Assembly: GCA_048265065.1 (NCBI GenBank)
Contig: JBLXCH010000003.1
Coordinates: 26,895-90,894 of the forward strand
Direction: 5' to 3'
Source: Motiliproteus sp048265065
GTDB taxonomy: Bacteria; Pseudomonadota; Gammaproteobacteria; Pseudomonadales; Balneatricaceae
Length of the DNA: 64,000 nt
Below are positions 1-9,056 of the stretch, piece after piece (position 1 is the stretch's first letter; every line of letters starts with the position of its first letter). The position numbers were made by a program, and so were the translations under genes. The notes beneath the pieces are model-generated. The model was given only the letters and a program-made list of their open reading frames with translations. It did not search any database and was not told the DNA's origin.

Positions 1-1
1 T

Positions 2-493
2 GAGGGTGTTTTCGTTGACCCAAGCGCCGTTGTTATTGGCGATGTCACTATTGGCAAAGACAGCTCCGTTTGGCCGTTATCCTCTATTCGCGGCGATATG
101 ACCAGCATTACTATCGGCGAACGCACTACTATTCAAGACGGTTCTAACCTTCATAGTACCCATGCCAGCGATTTCAACCCCGGCGGTTTTCCATTAAGCA
201 TTGGGGATGATGTTTCAGTAGGCCACCAAGCCATGCTGCATGGCTGTACTATTGGCAGTCGAGTGTTAGTCGGCATGCAAGCCATTGTGATGGATGGTGC
301 AGTGGTTGAAGATAATGTCATTATTGCCGCAGGGTCACTCGTTCCACCGGGAAAAACGTTAGAAAGCGGGCACTTATACGTTGGCCGTCCTGCCAAACAA
401 TCACGGAAGCTGACGGAAAAAGAGCTAGCGTTTTTCACCTATGTCGCCGCCAACTACGTGAAGGTAAAGAATGATTACCTTGAAGATAGCTAA
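2..493 (+). CDS. Gamma-class carbonic anhydrase family protein (5' partial)
   Basis: The reading frame is open from base 2, so the start codon lies outside the window. The protein is a left-handed beta-helix hexapeptide-repeat protein of the YrdA/PaaY/gamma-carbonic anhydrase family: repeats such as VVIGDVTIGKDSSVWP are visible, followed by the metal-site region with HSTH and GHQAMLHGCTIG, whose histidines match the zinc/iron ligands of the family. The C-terminal helix (about the last 35 residues) is normal, so only a few N-terminal residues are missing. The family may hydrate CO2 or act as a thioesterase or acyltransferase, and the substrate cannot be read from sequence. It sits tail to tail with the response regulator on the other strand and is probably unrelated to it. 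Confidence 0.88.
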   Translation, partial: EGVFVDPSAVVIGDVTIGKDSSVWPLSSIRGDMTSITIGERTTIQDGSNLHSTHASDFNPGGFPLSIGDDVSVGHQAMLHGCTIGSRVLVGMQAIVMDGAVVEDNVIIAAGSLVPPGKTLESGHLYVGRPAKQSRKLTEKELAFFTYVAANYVKVKNDYLEDS

Positions 494-514
494 TCTCAAC
501 TGCGTAAACAGCCG

Positions 515-1213
515 TTACTCAACCTTTTTGTAGCGACGCTCAGGCCGACCGACACTGCCGTAGCTCACCTGGGCTTCCAGCTCACGAGTGCTGACTAGAT
601 ACTCTAAGTAGCGGCGCGCAGTAGTTCGGCTAGCACCAATTTCAGCCCCCATAGCGTCGGCATTTAGTGCCTCTGTCATTTGTGCACAAACTGCACGAAC
701 TTTTTCTAAGGTTAGTTCGTCAACACCTTTAGGCAGTCGCGTATGACTGAGCGGCACGGGTTCCTCTGTGCGCGCTTCCCTCGGCAGCAAACCATCCACA
801 TCTGTCTGCTCTAGCAATTCAAGGGTTCTTAGCTTCTCTAGATGTTGAGAATAGTGCGTCAACGACTCCTGCAGCCGGTTAAATACCAACGGCTTAAGTA
901 TGTAATCAAAGACGCCTCCCCGCAATGCTTCTTTCAGTGTCGATACTTCTTTTGCGGCTGTGATTAATATCACATCTGTTTTGCAATTATTTCCACGGAG
1001 CTCTCTTAGTAAATCAAGACCTGTACCATTGGGGAAATGAATATCTAACAATAATAAATCTGGCTTAAGCACATCGACAATATCGTTGGCTTCATCGAGA
1101 TCATGAGCAATGCCCACACACTCAAATCCGTCAATACGACTCAAGAAGCGCTGCTGAATTTCAGCAATTTGCGGATCATCTTCAGCGATTAAAACACGAA
1201 TAGGTGAGTTCAT
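515..1213 (-). CDS. CitB/DcuR-family response regulator
   Basis: This 232-residue protein has an N-terminal receiver domain (about 1-125) with acidic pair D12/D13, phospho-acceptor D57, T85 and K107. A C-terminal helix-turn-helix of the CitB/DcuR/DctR kind follows, with ASRTTARRYLEYL as the recognition segment. It lies 28 bases downstream of the cognate sensor kinase on the same strand, so the two form one operon. The divergent neighbour is a tricarboxylate transporter operon. By analogy with CitAB, DcuSR and TctDE systems it is inferred to activate tctCBA when extracellular di- or tricarboxylate is sensed. The family and phospho-site are clear, but the ligand and target are inferred from position. 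Confidence 0.9.
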   Translation of the reverse strand: MNSPIRVLIAEDDPQIAEIQQRFLSRIDGFECVGIAHDLDEANDIVDVLKPDLLLLDIHFPNGTGLDLLRELRGNNCKTDVILITAAKEVSTLKEALRGGVFDYILKPLVFNRLQESLTHYSQHLEKLRTLELLEQTDVDGLLPREARTEEPVPLSHTRLPKGVDELTLEKVRAVCAQMTEALNADAMGAEIGASRTTARRYLEYLVSTRELEAQVSYGSVGRPERRYKKVE

Positions 1214-1241
1214 TTTTCAGTTCTTATTATAGGGTAAACAC

Positions 1242-2894
1242 TTAGCGGCGCCCTTTGGGAATATAAACCGTAAACCGGCTTCCTTGTGGCTGCAACGCTT
1301 CTACTGTGATGGTTCCATCCAAGTTATCAAGAATTGAGCGTACCAAATACAGACCTAAACCGTGCCCTTCGTTGTCTTTACTGGATACGCCTTTTTCAAA
1401 AATACGTTCTTGCTCAGCGCTCTCGACTCCTTTGCCCTGATCTTCAAACTCAAAAATAAGGTCATCACCTAAATCCGTCATTGATAACCGAACTTCGCCC
1501 GATTTATAAGTGCTTTCAGTCACTGAACGATAGGCCAAAGTGGCCTCTAATGCATTATCGATCAAATTCCCCACAATGCTAACGAGCTGCTCTCTAGGTA
1601 ATGAAGGTGGAATATCAACCATCTGACTTTCAGGGTCTATAACCAACTCCATGCCCATTTCCCGGGCTCGGTTGTATTTCCCCAGCAAACATCCCGCTAA
1701 AACGGGGTCAGGCACGGCATCGAGAAGCAACTTGATTAAATTTTGATGACCTTGCGTTTCTTGACCGATAATTGCCAAGGCTTGCTCACTAGCACCAATT
1801 TGTATCAAACCGGCAATGGTGTGTAGTTTATTTGAATATTCATGAGATTGGCTTCTCAACGTGTCTGCGTATTGCTGTATCCGCGTGAGCCGTTTACTGA
1901 CTTGAGCCAGCTCATCCTTTCGACGAAAACTAGACACCACACCCGTCACTTTATCGCCATCCATGATAGGAACGCGGTTTACAATCAGGTTTAAATTGTT
2001 GATCCACACTTCATGGTCAATTTGCGCTTTACCACTGGCTAATACCTCTTGCATCGCACTGTCAGGCAGGATGCTTTGAATCGGCTCCCCGATCAGGTAA
2101 GCGTTATCAGGCAGTTCTAACGTTTTGATCGCCGCACGGTTAATAGTGGTTATTTTGCTTTCTGTATTAATGGCCACAATGCCTTCACGAACGGACTCTA
2201 AGGTGGCGTTACGCTCTTCAAATAAACGCGCTATTTGCTCAGGTTCTAAGCCAAAAATTGCTCGCTTAAAATGATTGGCAAACCATACGGCAATCAACAC
2301 GCTAGAAAGAAAGGTTAGCAAGATAACGACCAGCAACGTCAACCGATATCGATCAATCAACTCGGTCACATCATCCAATAGGTAACCAACAGAGACGATG
2401 CCAATCACAGTCTCGCCCACACTATCAAAAATAGGGGCACGTGCTCGCATTGTTAAGCCTAAGCTACCCTGCGCTTTGGTCAGTACCGAACGGCCATGAA
2501 TCAACGTCGGAGTGGCGTCGTCATCATCGTCATCCTCCATGGAAAGGCCAATCATTGCCGCGTTTGGGTGCGCAAGTCGCTTGGCGTAACGATCTCCAAT
2601 CACCACATAACGAGCTTCAATAGTGTCTGCTAAAGCCAGTGCAATCGGTTGTAATGTATCGCTATCTACCTCTTCAACCGCCGTTACTATTTGCGGCATT
2701 AACGCGACACTTTGCGCTACATGCAACGCTCGCTGACCTATTTGCTCTTCAAGCGACTGGCTTAAATGATGAACGGCAAAAAGACCAATTAAACCAGTTT
2801 GCAATAAACCTACAACGCCAAGAATTAGCACCATCCGTGTTTTCAGTTTAAAAGCTGGTAACAAAGACACTGTTTCCGTTTCCTCAGCAGGCAC
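1242..2894 (-). CDS. CitA/DcuS-family sensor histidine kinase
   Basis: This is a 550-residue membrane sensor kinase. One membrane segment (about 21-43), a periplasmic PDC/CitA-like sensor domain (about 44-180) and a second membrane segment (about 183-205) are followed by a cytoplasmic PAS domain (about 220-325). The phospho-acceptor H351 lies in SQSHEYSNKLH, typical of the CitA/DcuS class. The ATPase domain has an N box (NLIDNALEA) and G boxes (DQGKGV, GHGLGLYLV). An acidic run, E120 then D121-D126, sits in the sensor domain and is unusual. The response regulator gene follows directly. The likely signal is a carboxylate imported by the divergent tct transporter, which is an inference from context. 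Confidence 0.9.
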   Translation of the reverse strand: MPAEETETVSLLPAFKLKTRMVLILGVVGLLQTGLIGLFAVHHLSQSLEEQIGQRALHVAQSVALMPQIVTAVEEVDSDTLQPIALALADTIEARYVVIGDRYAKRLAHPNAAMIGLSMEDDDDDDATPTLIHGRSVLTKAQGSLGLTMRARAPIFDSVGETVIGIVSVGYLLDDVTELIDRYRLTLLVVILLTFLSSVLIAVWFANHFKRAIFGLEPEQIARLFEERNATLESVREGIVAINTESKITTINRAAIKTLELPDNAYLIGEPIQSILPDSAMQEVLASGKAQIDHEVWINNLNLIVNRVPIMDGDKVTGVVSSFRRKDELAQVSKRLTRIQQYADTLRSQSHEYSNKLHTIAGLIQIGASEQALAIIGQETQGHQNLIKLLLDAVPDPVLAGCLLGKYNRAREMGMELVIDPESQMVDIPPSLPREQLVSIVGNLIDNALEATLAYRSVTESTYKSGEVRLSMTDLGDDLIFEFEDQGKGVESAEQERIFEKGVSSKDNEGHGLGLYLVRSILDNLDGTITVEALQPQGSRFTVYIPKGRR

Positions 2895-3050
2895 TAAAGC
2901 CTATCTTTTTATTCGTTAACTTTTTTATTCGTTAGCTTTTATTGGAAAAGTTTTTTCGTAAACGTTACTGACTGAAGGACCGGTTAGTTTCAATCATTCA
3001 ACCGCATACGAATGTTACCCATTTGAAGCAACAAAGCCTTGTGAACTTTA

Positions 3051-3074
3051 TGAACAATATAGTTTATATGTTCA
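3051..3074. promoter_or_regulatory. Inverted repeat upstream of tctC, possible response-regulator operator
   Basis: The arms TGAACA (3051-3056) and TGTTCA (3069-3074) are a perfect inverted repeat around a 12-base AT-only-but-one centre. It lies in the 290-base divergent region between the sensor kinase and tctC. A related half-site, GTGAAC, lies just upstream at 3041-3046. Position and symmetry fit a binding site for the adjacent two-component regulator, but this is inference. A small CCTCA/TGAGG hairpin at 3115-3130 lies closer to tctC. Confidence 0.35.
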
Positions 3075-3184
3075 AAACGCTCATTAAGTGCACAACATAT
3101 TATCTTCTATGAATCCTCATTACCCTGAGGGGATAAATCAAAGAACGGCTATCAATGAATAGGCGTCACCATGAGGATAATAAA

Positions 3185-4180
3185 ATGATAAAAACGCCCA
3201 CGCTTTTTAAACGGCATCGTCTACTGACGGTTGCCCTGTCATCGCTGCTTAGCTTAAGCGTCACTACCAGCAGTGCTCAGGCTGCCGTTGATGAAATTCA
3301 TTTTCTCATTCCTGGCGGCGCAGGCGGTGGTTGGGATGGCACAGCACGTGGCACTGGTGAAGCGCTCACCAAATCAGGTCTTGTGAATACAGCATCTTAT
3401 GAAAACATGTCCGGCGGTGGTGGGGGCAAAGCGATTGCTCACCTGATCGAAGTGGCTGACCAATCTCAGAACACATTAATGGTTAACTCAACACCGATCG
3501 TTATTCGTTCATTATCGAAAGTATTCCCTCAATCTTTCCGTGATTTAACCCCTGTTGCAGGAACGATTGGTGACTTTGGCGCATTCATTGTGCCGGCTAA
3601 TTCCAAGTACACTAGCTTTAAGCAAATCGCCAATGATTACCTCACTAACCCTCGTTCTGTCACCGTTGCTGGCGGATCAGCTCGCGGCAGCATGGACCAC
3701 CTAGTCGCGGCAATGGCATTCAAAGCAGCCGGTGGCGACCCCCGTCGAGTTAAATACTTGGCTTATGATGCAGGCGGCAAAGCAATGGCTGGTCTACTGT
3801 CCGGAGAAGCTCACGTACTCTCTACAGGCTTTAGTGAAGCCTTAGCGCTACAAGATGCCGGTGAAGTTCGCATTCTCGCAATGACAGGCGATGAACGAAA
3901 TAGCTCTGCACCTGACGTACCAACCTTGAAAGAACTCGGCTATGACGCAACGTTCGTCAATTGGCGCGGATTTTTCGGCGCCCCTGGCTTAAGCGATGCT
4001 CAAGTGGCTGAATTTGTTGATGTACTAGAAAAGATGTATGACACCCCAGAATGGGAAGTGGTGCGTGCACGCTACGGTTGGACTGAGATTTTCAATGCAG
4101 ACCAAGATTTTGTCGCATTCTTAGAAAACCAAGAAAAGGTCATGGGTGACTTAATGCGCGAGCTAGGCTTTTTAAAATAG
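3185..4180 (+). CDS. tctC: Tripartite tricarboxylate transporter substrate-binding protein
   Basis: This 331-residue periplasmic binding protein of the TctC (Bug) family captures a di- or tricarboxylate and delivers it to TctAB. It has an N-terminal signal peptide ending near SSAQA and then the family opening IHFLIPGGAGGGWDGTARG, the glycine-rich ligand loop. A second loop, TVAGGSARGSMDHL, matches the second carboxylate-binding turn. I start at ATG 3185 because AGGA lies 8 bases upstream and the signal peptide then has normal length; an ATG at 3155 in the same frame lacks a good ribosome site. It is first in a tctC-tctB-tctA operon divergent from a two-component system. The exact substrate is unknown. 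Confidence 0.93.
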   Translation: MIKTPTLFKRHRLLTVALSSLLSLSVTTSSAQAAVDEIHFLIPGGAGGGWDGTARGTGEALTKSGLVNTASYENMSGGGGGKAIAHLIEVADQSQNTLMVNSTPIVIRSLSKVFPQSFRDLTPVAGTIGDFGAFIVPANSKYTSFKQIANDYLTNPRSVTVAGGSARGSMDHLVAAMAFKAAGGDPRRVKYLAYDAGGKAMAGLLSGEAHVLSTGFSEALALQDAGEVRILAMTGDERNSSAPDVPTLKELGYDATFVNWRGFFGAPGLSDAQVAEFVDVLEKMYDTPEWEVVRARYGWTEIFNADQDFVAFLENQEKVMGDLMRELGFLK

Positions 4181-4189
4181 AAGCCTTTC

Positions 4190-4223
4190 GCTCTGGGTTT
4201 TGGTTTTAATCCAAACCCAGAGC
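4190..4223 (+). other. Intercistronic hairpin between tctC and tctB
   Basis: GCTCTGGGTTTTGG (4190-4203) pairs with CCAAACCCAGAGC (4211-4223) with one bulged T, giving a stable stem of about 13 base pairs. It begins 9 bases after the tctC stop and has no strong T tract after it. A hairpin in this place commonly protects the upstream transcript or partly stops transcription, giving more binding protein than membrane subunits. The structure is read directly; the function is inferred. Confidence 0.6.
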
Positions 4224-4327
4224 ATTTTCGCACCGAGTACCTGTCATTAACTCCCATTGACTCTGCCGCTAGTGATGACCTTCCTAGCCTGAGTTGTCCA
4301 CGACATCGACATTCGAGGGGGCCGATT

Positions 4328-4801
4328 ATGACCCTAACAAAAGACCATATTGGTGGACTATTCTTCCTCTGCCTATCCGTTCTCTACGGCTACTATGTCG
4401 GGGATATCCCTTTGCTACCCGGAGAAGAGTACGAACCATTTCACGCACAAACCGTACCTCATGCACTCGCCTACATGTGTGGAGGACTCGCTCTATTACT
4501 CATTCTCACGGCTAGCCGAGAACACGAAGATAAACTGTCTTTGCAAGGCTATGACTTCCTTCTTGTCGGCAAACTTCTCGCACTCGTCGTTCTTTTTGCC
4601 TTATCACTAGAGTGGTTTGGTTTTTTAATTTCTACCGTAATCTTTTTGTTAGCGGGTTATCGATTGCTAGGAGAAAGGCGCCCTAGAGTCCTGTTTTTAG
4701 CATCGGTGCCTTTTGCTGTAGGACTCTGGTTTATCCTCACCCAGCTGTTAGACATTTACCTAGCACCTGGCCTCTTAATCAATTCAGTTTTCGGAGGCTA
4801 A
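4328..4801 (+). CDS. tctB: Tripartite tricarboxylate transporter small membrane subunit
   Basis: This 157-residue integral membrane protein of the TctB family has about four hydrophobic segments (near residues 8-24, 49-60, 77-105 and 115-150). It pairs with the large permease TctA in the secondary, sodium- or proton-coupled uptake of carboxylates delivered by TctC. GAGGGGG lies about 7 bases before the ATG. It is separated from tctC by a strong hairpin and from tctA by only 3 bases, so B and A are likely translated together. TctB proteins are poorly conserved, and the identification leans on size, membrane profile and the C-B-A gene order. Confidence 0.88.
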   Translation: MTLTKDHIGGLFFLCLSVLYGYYVGDIPLLPGEEYEPFHAQTVPHALAYMCGGLALLLILTASREHEDKLSLQGYDFLLVGKLLALVVLFALSLEWFGFLISTVIFLLAGYRLLGERRPRVLFLASVPFAVGLWFILTQLLDIYLAPGLLINSVFGG

Positions 4802-4804
4802 ACC

Positions 4805-6352
4805 ATGTGGGACGGTATCTTAACGGGCTTATTCACAGCCATTATGCCTTTCAACCTATTAATGGTTGTTGTTGGCTGCTTTTGCGGTACGTTCATCGGT
4901 ATGTTGCCGGGCTTAGGACCGATCTCCGCCGTAGCATTAATGATTCCAATTACTTACGGACTCGATCCTTCATCAGGCATTATCCTGATGGCGGGCGTTT
5001 ATTATGGCGCAATTTTTGGGGGTTCTACATCCTCAATACTGGTCAACGCGCCAGGCTGTGCGAGCACAGTAGTCACCTCATTTGATGGTTACCCTTTAGC
5101 AAAACAAAACCAAGCAGGCAAAGCGCTAGCTTTAGCCGCTTACTCTTCTTTCACTGGCGGAACTATCGGAGCCGTTATTCTATTGTTTGCCGCACCGGCG
5201 CTTGCGTCTGTATCTCTTAGTTTTCAATCCAGCGATTACTTTGCGCTCATGTTGTTAGGTCTAACTGCCGTTGCCGCATTCTCCGGTAAAGGACAGGTGG
5301 TTAAAGGATTGATCATGACGGTTTTTGGATTAATGATCGCCACCGTCGGTACCGATGTCACCTCTGGTACCACACGATTCACCTTCGGCAGTATCGACCT
5401 AATTGATGGGGTCAGCTTTTTACTCTTGGCCATGGCAACTTTTGCGCTAACCGAAGTCGTCATGTCGGTACTGCGGCGAGAGCATCGACAAGAGTCAGCC
5501 CGCATTGATATGCGATCTTTAGGCAGTATGAAGCTGAGCATCGACGAAGTGAAACAGGTGGCACCCACTATCGGCCGCTCATCCATCTTTGGCTTCTTGG
5601 TCGGTGTTTTACCGGGCGCAGGAGCGACAATCGCTTCATTCCTTGCTTATGGGGTTGAACGAAACCTTGCTTCGGCAAAAGAAAAACTTAAATTCGGCAA
5701 AGGCTCATTAAATGGGTTAGCCGCGCCGGAGTCCGCCAATAATGCGGCGTCTACCGGCTCCTTTGTTCCACTACTCACATTAGGTATTCCTGGTTCTGGC
5801 ACAACGGCAATCATGCTAGGCGCACTCATAGCCTACGGGATTCAGCCTGGGCCGCGCTTGTTTGTGGATAACCCAGAGGTATTTTGGTCGGTTATTATTT
5901 CGATGTATATCGGTAATCTAGTGCTCTTGATTCTTAATCTACCACTGATTCCTTATATTTCTAGGCTGCTAGCAATCCCACGCCCTGTACTCATCCCGCT
6001 GATCCTGTTCTTTTCGATTACGGGGGTTTATTTGGTGAGCTTCAATACATTTGATATCCACATGATGGTACTGATCACGGTAATTGCCATCTTTTTAAAA
6101 TTATTAGATTTCCCAATGGCGCCGATGCTTTTGGGCTTTATCCTTGGCGGTATTATGGAAAAAAACCTCAGCCGTGCACTGACCATTACCGACGGCAGTT
6201 TTTCTTTCTTATGGGATCGGCCATTGACTCTCAGTATTTTGGTCATCGCGATTACTGTTTTATTACTACCGCTAATAAGCCATCTGCTGCAATGGAAGCC
6301 TTTTAAAAAGCAATCCTTAGCTGGACAGGGCAATAAGCCCAATCAACCCTAA
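4805..6352 (+). CDS. tctA: Tripartite tricarboxylate transporter large permease subunit
   Basis: This 515-residue polytopic membrane protein with about 11-12 hydrophobic segments has the TctA family signatures: GMLPGLGPISAVALMIP near the N-terminus, YGAIFGGSTSSILVNAPG followed by DGYPLA, and the second-half repeat GVLPGAGATIASFLAYG with LTLGIPGSGTTAIMLGAL. It forms the transport channel together with TctB, with TctC as the delivery protein. The gene starts 3 bases after tctB and ends the operon. Length is normal for the family (about 500 residues). No terminator is obvious downstream. Confidence 0.95.
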   Translation: MWDGILTGLFTAIMPFNLLMVVVGCFCGTFIGMLPGLGPISAVALMIPITYGLDPSSGIILMAGVYYGAIFGGSTSSILVNAPGCASTVVTSFDGYPLAKQNQAGKALALAAYSSFTGGTIGAVILLFAAPALASVSLSFQSSDYFALMLLGLTAVAAFSGKGQVVKGLIMTVFGLMIATVGTDVTSGTTRFTFGSIDLIDGVSFLLLAMATFALTEVVMSVLRREHRQESARIDMRSLGSMKLSIDEVKQVAPTIGRSSIFGFLVGVLPGAGATIASFLAYGVERNLASAKEKLKFGKGSLNGLAAPESANNAASTGSFVPLLTLGIPGSGTTAIMLGALIAYGIQPGPRLFVDNPEVFWSVIISMYIGNLVLLILNLPLIPYISRLLAIPRPVLIPLILFFSITGVYLVSFNTFDIHMMVLITVIAIFLKLLDFPMAPMLLGFILGGIMEKNLSRALTITDGSFSFLWDRPLTLSILVIAITVLLLPLISHLLQWKPFKKQSLAGQGNKPNQP

Positions 6353-6617
6353 GCCATTAATCACTAATTATTAGAACGACCAACTATTTACCATACCTAA
6401 CCATTTAACCTGACTACGAGGTCCTCGAAAAAAGTGAACGTCTGCAACGCCTTATTGAAAAAAATAAAGACACTAAGAAAAAGTGCGGAGATAAAAACAG
6501 ATGATGAAGAGAGCTACTGCTATGTGCTGTCTTCTAACTAACAGCAGCCTCTGTACTAATGTGTGGTGAGGAATCACTGCGTCATAGCTATAAAGCGGTG
6601 TTATCAAAAGTAGGGCG

Positions 6618-8990
6618 CTAGCCGCCCACTTTTGATAATTCTTGCAAACGTTTAACCACGTGAGCATTTAAAGATCGCTGGGTGAACTTTCCGTCAGCTT
6701 TTCGTTTACCCGCTTTCTTACCGGTTAGTATCGCCAAGGTGTCGTCCACACTGGCAACGGTATAAATAGAGAACATATTGCATTCAACCGCTTCGACAAC
6801 TTCCTTTTTAAGCATCAAGTTACGTGAATTAGCTTCTGGGATGATCACGCCTTGGTCGCCAGTCAGCCCTTTAGCTTCACAAATGTCGAAAAAACCTTCG
6901 ATTTTCTCATTTACGCCACCAATCGCTTGCACTTCACCGTATTGATTTATCGAGCCGGTCAGCGCAAAGCTTTGCTTAATTGGCGTGTGCGTTAATGCCG
7001 AAATCAGCGCACAAATTTCTGCTAATGAGGCGCTATCACCATCGACGTAACCGTAAGATTGCTCCATTGCGATACTAGCGGAAATGGCTAAACGAAAGTC
7101 TTGTGCATATTGATGGCCCAAATAACCGCTAAGGATTAACACCCCTTTTGAGTGAATAGGTTGACCAAGTGTGACTTCACGCTCGATGTCCACAATCCCC
7201 CGAGTGCCGGGGTGAACTGTGGCGGTAATTCTTGCAGGGGAGCCAAAACTGACATCACCTAATTGCATCACCGTTAGACCGTTACATTGACCGACCTTTT
7301 CACCTTCAGTGTTAATCAGCACAATGCCATCGATAATATCGTCCTGCATGCGATTACTAACACGGTTTGTTCGCTGCTGTTTAGCCTCTAATGCCTGCTC
7401 CACGTGGAAGTCTTGAATAACACTTTCACCGGTTAAATGGCGCTTAAAATCTGCTTCACAGATTAAGTCGACTACTTCGCCAATTTGTGCGGATAAAAAG
7501 TCTTGATTCTCGGCCATTCGCGAACCATGCTCAATTAATCGAGCGACTGCTTGGCGTGTTAAATGGGCGCAATTTTCTTTCACCGCAAGTGTTTTCATCA
7601 ACCGCGCATAACCACGAATCGACGCATCGGTACGCGGTACATCTTCGTCGAAATCAACCACAACACGAAACAAACGGGTAAAGTCTGCATCCATTTGCTG
7701 CAATAAGTAATAAATGTCACGACCGCCGATAATGACCACTTTTAAATTTAGCGGAATCGGTTCTGGGTTCAAGGTGATGGTGCTGACTCCTGCCATTTCA
7801 GCAAACGGATTTTCAATACGTAGTTCTTCTAATTTGAGCGAGCGCTTTAGTGCCGACCACACCATCGGCTGCTCAAAGAGTTTTTCTGCTTCGATCACCA
7901 AATAGCCACCATTCGCTTGATGCAAAGCACCGCCGCGAATCAGTTGATAGTTAGTCATCATGGCGCCCATTTCGTTAGTGTATTCCACGCGACCAAACAG
8001 GTTTTCATAGCTAGGGTGCGACTCAAAAACAACCGGAGAGCCTTTGGTTTTCTGGTGGCTCACCACCAAGTTCACCCCAAAGTGACGCTCCAATACGTTG
8101 GCCCGGCCAACATCGGCTTTCAGCTCATTCAATTTATCTTCGGAGGCAAGTTCTACTGCTGTTTTTACTAGCTGGTTTTCAAGCTCAGCAAGGTAGCTGA
8201 CAAATTTTGAATGGCTCGCGTACTTATCTTTAACCGGCTGCAATAAAGGCTGGATCGCTTGTCTGGCGGTATCGTTTTCAAGCCGTTTGAGCTTCTCATT
8301 CATTTCCCGGCGCCACTGCGGCAAGCTAGTTAATGATTCATTGAGAAACTCTTCAAGATCGCTAATATTTTGATTAATTTGGTTCCGCGTTTCTTCATCA
8401 AGCTGGGAAAAAGCACCTTCATCAAGAATCTGCCCATCAGCAACCGGCGTAAAGCCAACGCTGCCAGCATCACGATAAAGCGCAATGCTGCGCTGCCTTG
8501 CTTCGCTTTCGACCTCTTCTAACGCTTTGTCATATTGCCGATTAAACTCACGATCAATTTTGCTGCGTAGACGCTGGTAAGAGGGGTTTTCGAAAGCGGA
8601 TGGCAACTCAGAAACCACGGCTTCAAACATGTACTTAAGATCACTTTTAAGAGCTTCTCCTTTGCCCGCATTAAACTCAAGGGCAATGGGGTAGCGGTTG
8701 TCTGTGAGGTTATTGAGGTAGCACCAATCGGAGGGTTTGCGGCTCTGCTTTGCTTGCGCGGTGAGCGTGTCCATGACAAAAGAAAATCGCCCGCTTTGCG
8801 GATGCCCCATTACAAACATGTTGTAGTCAGGGCGGCGCATTCCTATGCCAAACTTTATGGCTTCTTTAGCGCGCTCTTGGCCATAAATACCAGAATAGCT
8901 TTCTAGGGTTTCAGTCGTTTTAAAAGGAAGTAAGTCCGGATTACATTCGTGAAATAGCTGCTCGGCGGTCAATCGAATCGGACTATCCAT
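6618..8990 (-). CDS. Lon-related ATP-dependent protease (YcbZ/LonB-like)
   Basis: This 790-residue protein of the Lon-related (AAA_32 plus Lon protease domain) family lacks the LAN substrate domain of classical Lon. The N-terminal AAA module (about 20-400) carries a Walker-A-like GHPQSGRF in which Arg stands where Lys is usual. A long coiled region (about 130-300) is inserted. The C-terminal protease domain has the Ser-Lys dyad: S653 in DGDSAS and K696 in GGVNEK. It is probably a cytosolic peptidase of quality control. The gene stands alone, convergent with tctA. A short GC-rich hairpin overlaps its stop codon (GGGCG at 6613-6617 and nearby) and may help termination. Confidence 0.9.
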   Translation of the reverse strand: MDSPIRLTAEQLFHECNPDLLPFKTTETLESYSGIYGQERAKEAIKFGIGMRRPDYNMFVMGHPQSGRFSFVMDTLTAQAKQSRKPSDWCYLNNLTDNRYPIALEFNAGKGEALKSDLKYMFEAVVSELPSAFENPSYQRLRSKIDREFNRQYDKALEEVESEARQRSIALYRDAGSVGFTPVADGQILDEGAFSQLDEETRNQINQNISDLEEFLNESLTSLPQWRREMNEKLKRLENDTARQAIQPLLQPVKDKYASHSKFVSYLAELENQLVKTAVELASEDKLNELKADVGRANVLERHFGVNLVVSHQKTKGSPVVFESHPSYENLFGRVEYTNEMGAMMTNYQLIRGGALHQANGGYLVIEAEKLFEQPMVWSALKRSLKLEELRIENPFAEMAGVSTITLNPEPIPLNLKVVIIGGRDIYYLLQQMDADFTRLFRVVVDFDEDVPRTDASIRGYARLMKTLAVKENCAHLTRQAVARLIEHGSRMAENQDFLSAQIGEVVDLICEADFKRHLTGESVIQDFHVEQALEAKQQRTNRVSNRMQDDIIDGIVLINTEGEKVGQCNGLTVMQLGDVSFGSPARITATVHPGTRGIVDIEREVTLGQPIHSKGVLILSGYLGHQYAQDFRLAISASIAMEQSYGYVDGDSASLAEICALISALTHTPIKQSFALTGSINQYGEVQAIGGVNEKIEGFFDICEAKGLTGDQGVIIPEANSRNLMLKKEVVEAVECNMFSIYTVASVDDTLAILTGKKAGKRKADGKFTQRSLNAHVVKRLQELSKVGG

Positions 8991-9056
8991 CGCATCCCCT
9001 TAGTTGTTAATCGCATCAGAAAATAGGGCGATTAATAACACGTTATTTGATCAATT

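Noticed and set aside
4294..4515. Arg-rich open frame overlapping tctB
   Set aside because: It is a shadow of tctB in another frame.
6473..6667. 64-codon minus-strand frame overlapping the Lon-related gene end
   Set aside because: No ribosome site and no family features; it overlaps a real gene in another frame.
7398..7413. CACGTG-centred sequence resembling parS inside the Lon-related gene
   Set aside because: It differs from the canonical site at about five of sixteen positions and its outer arms are not symmetrical.
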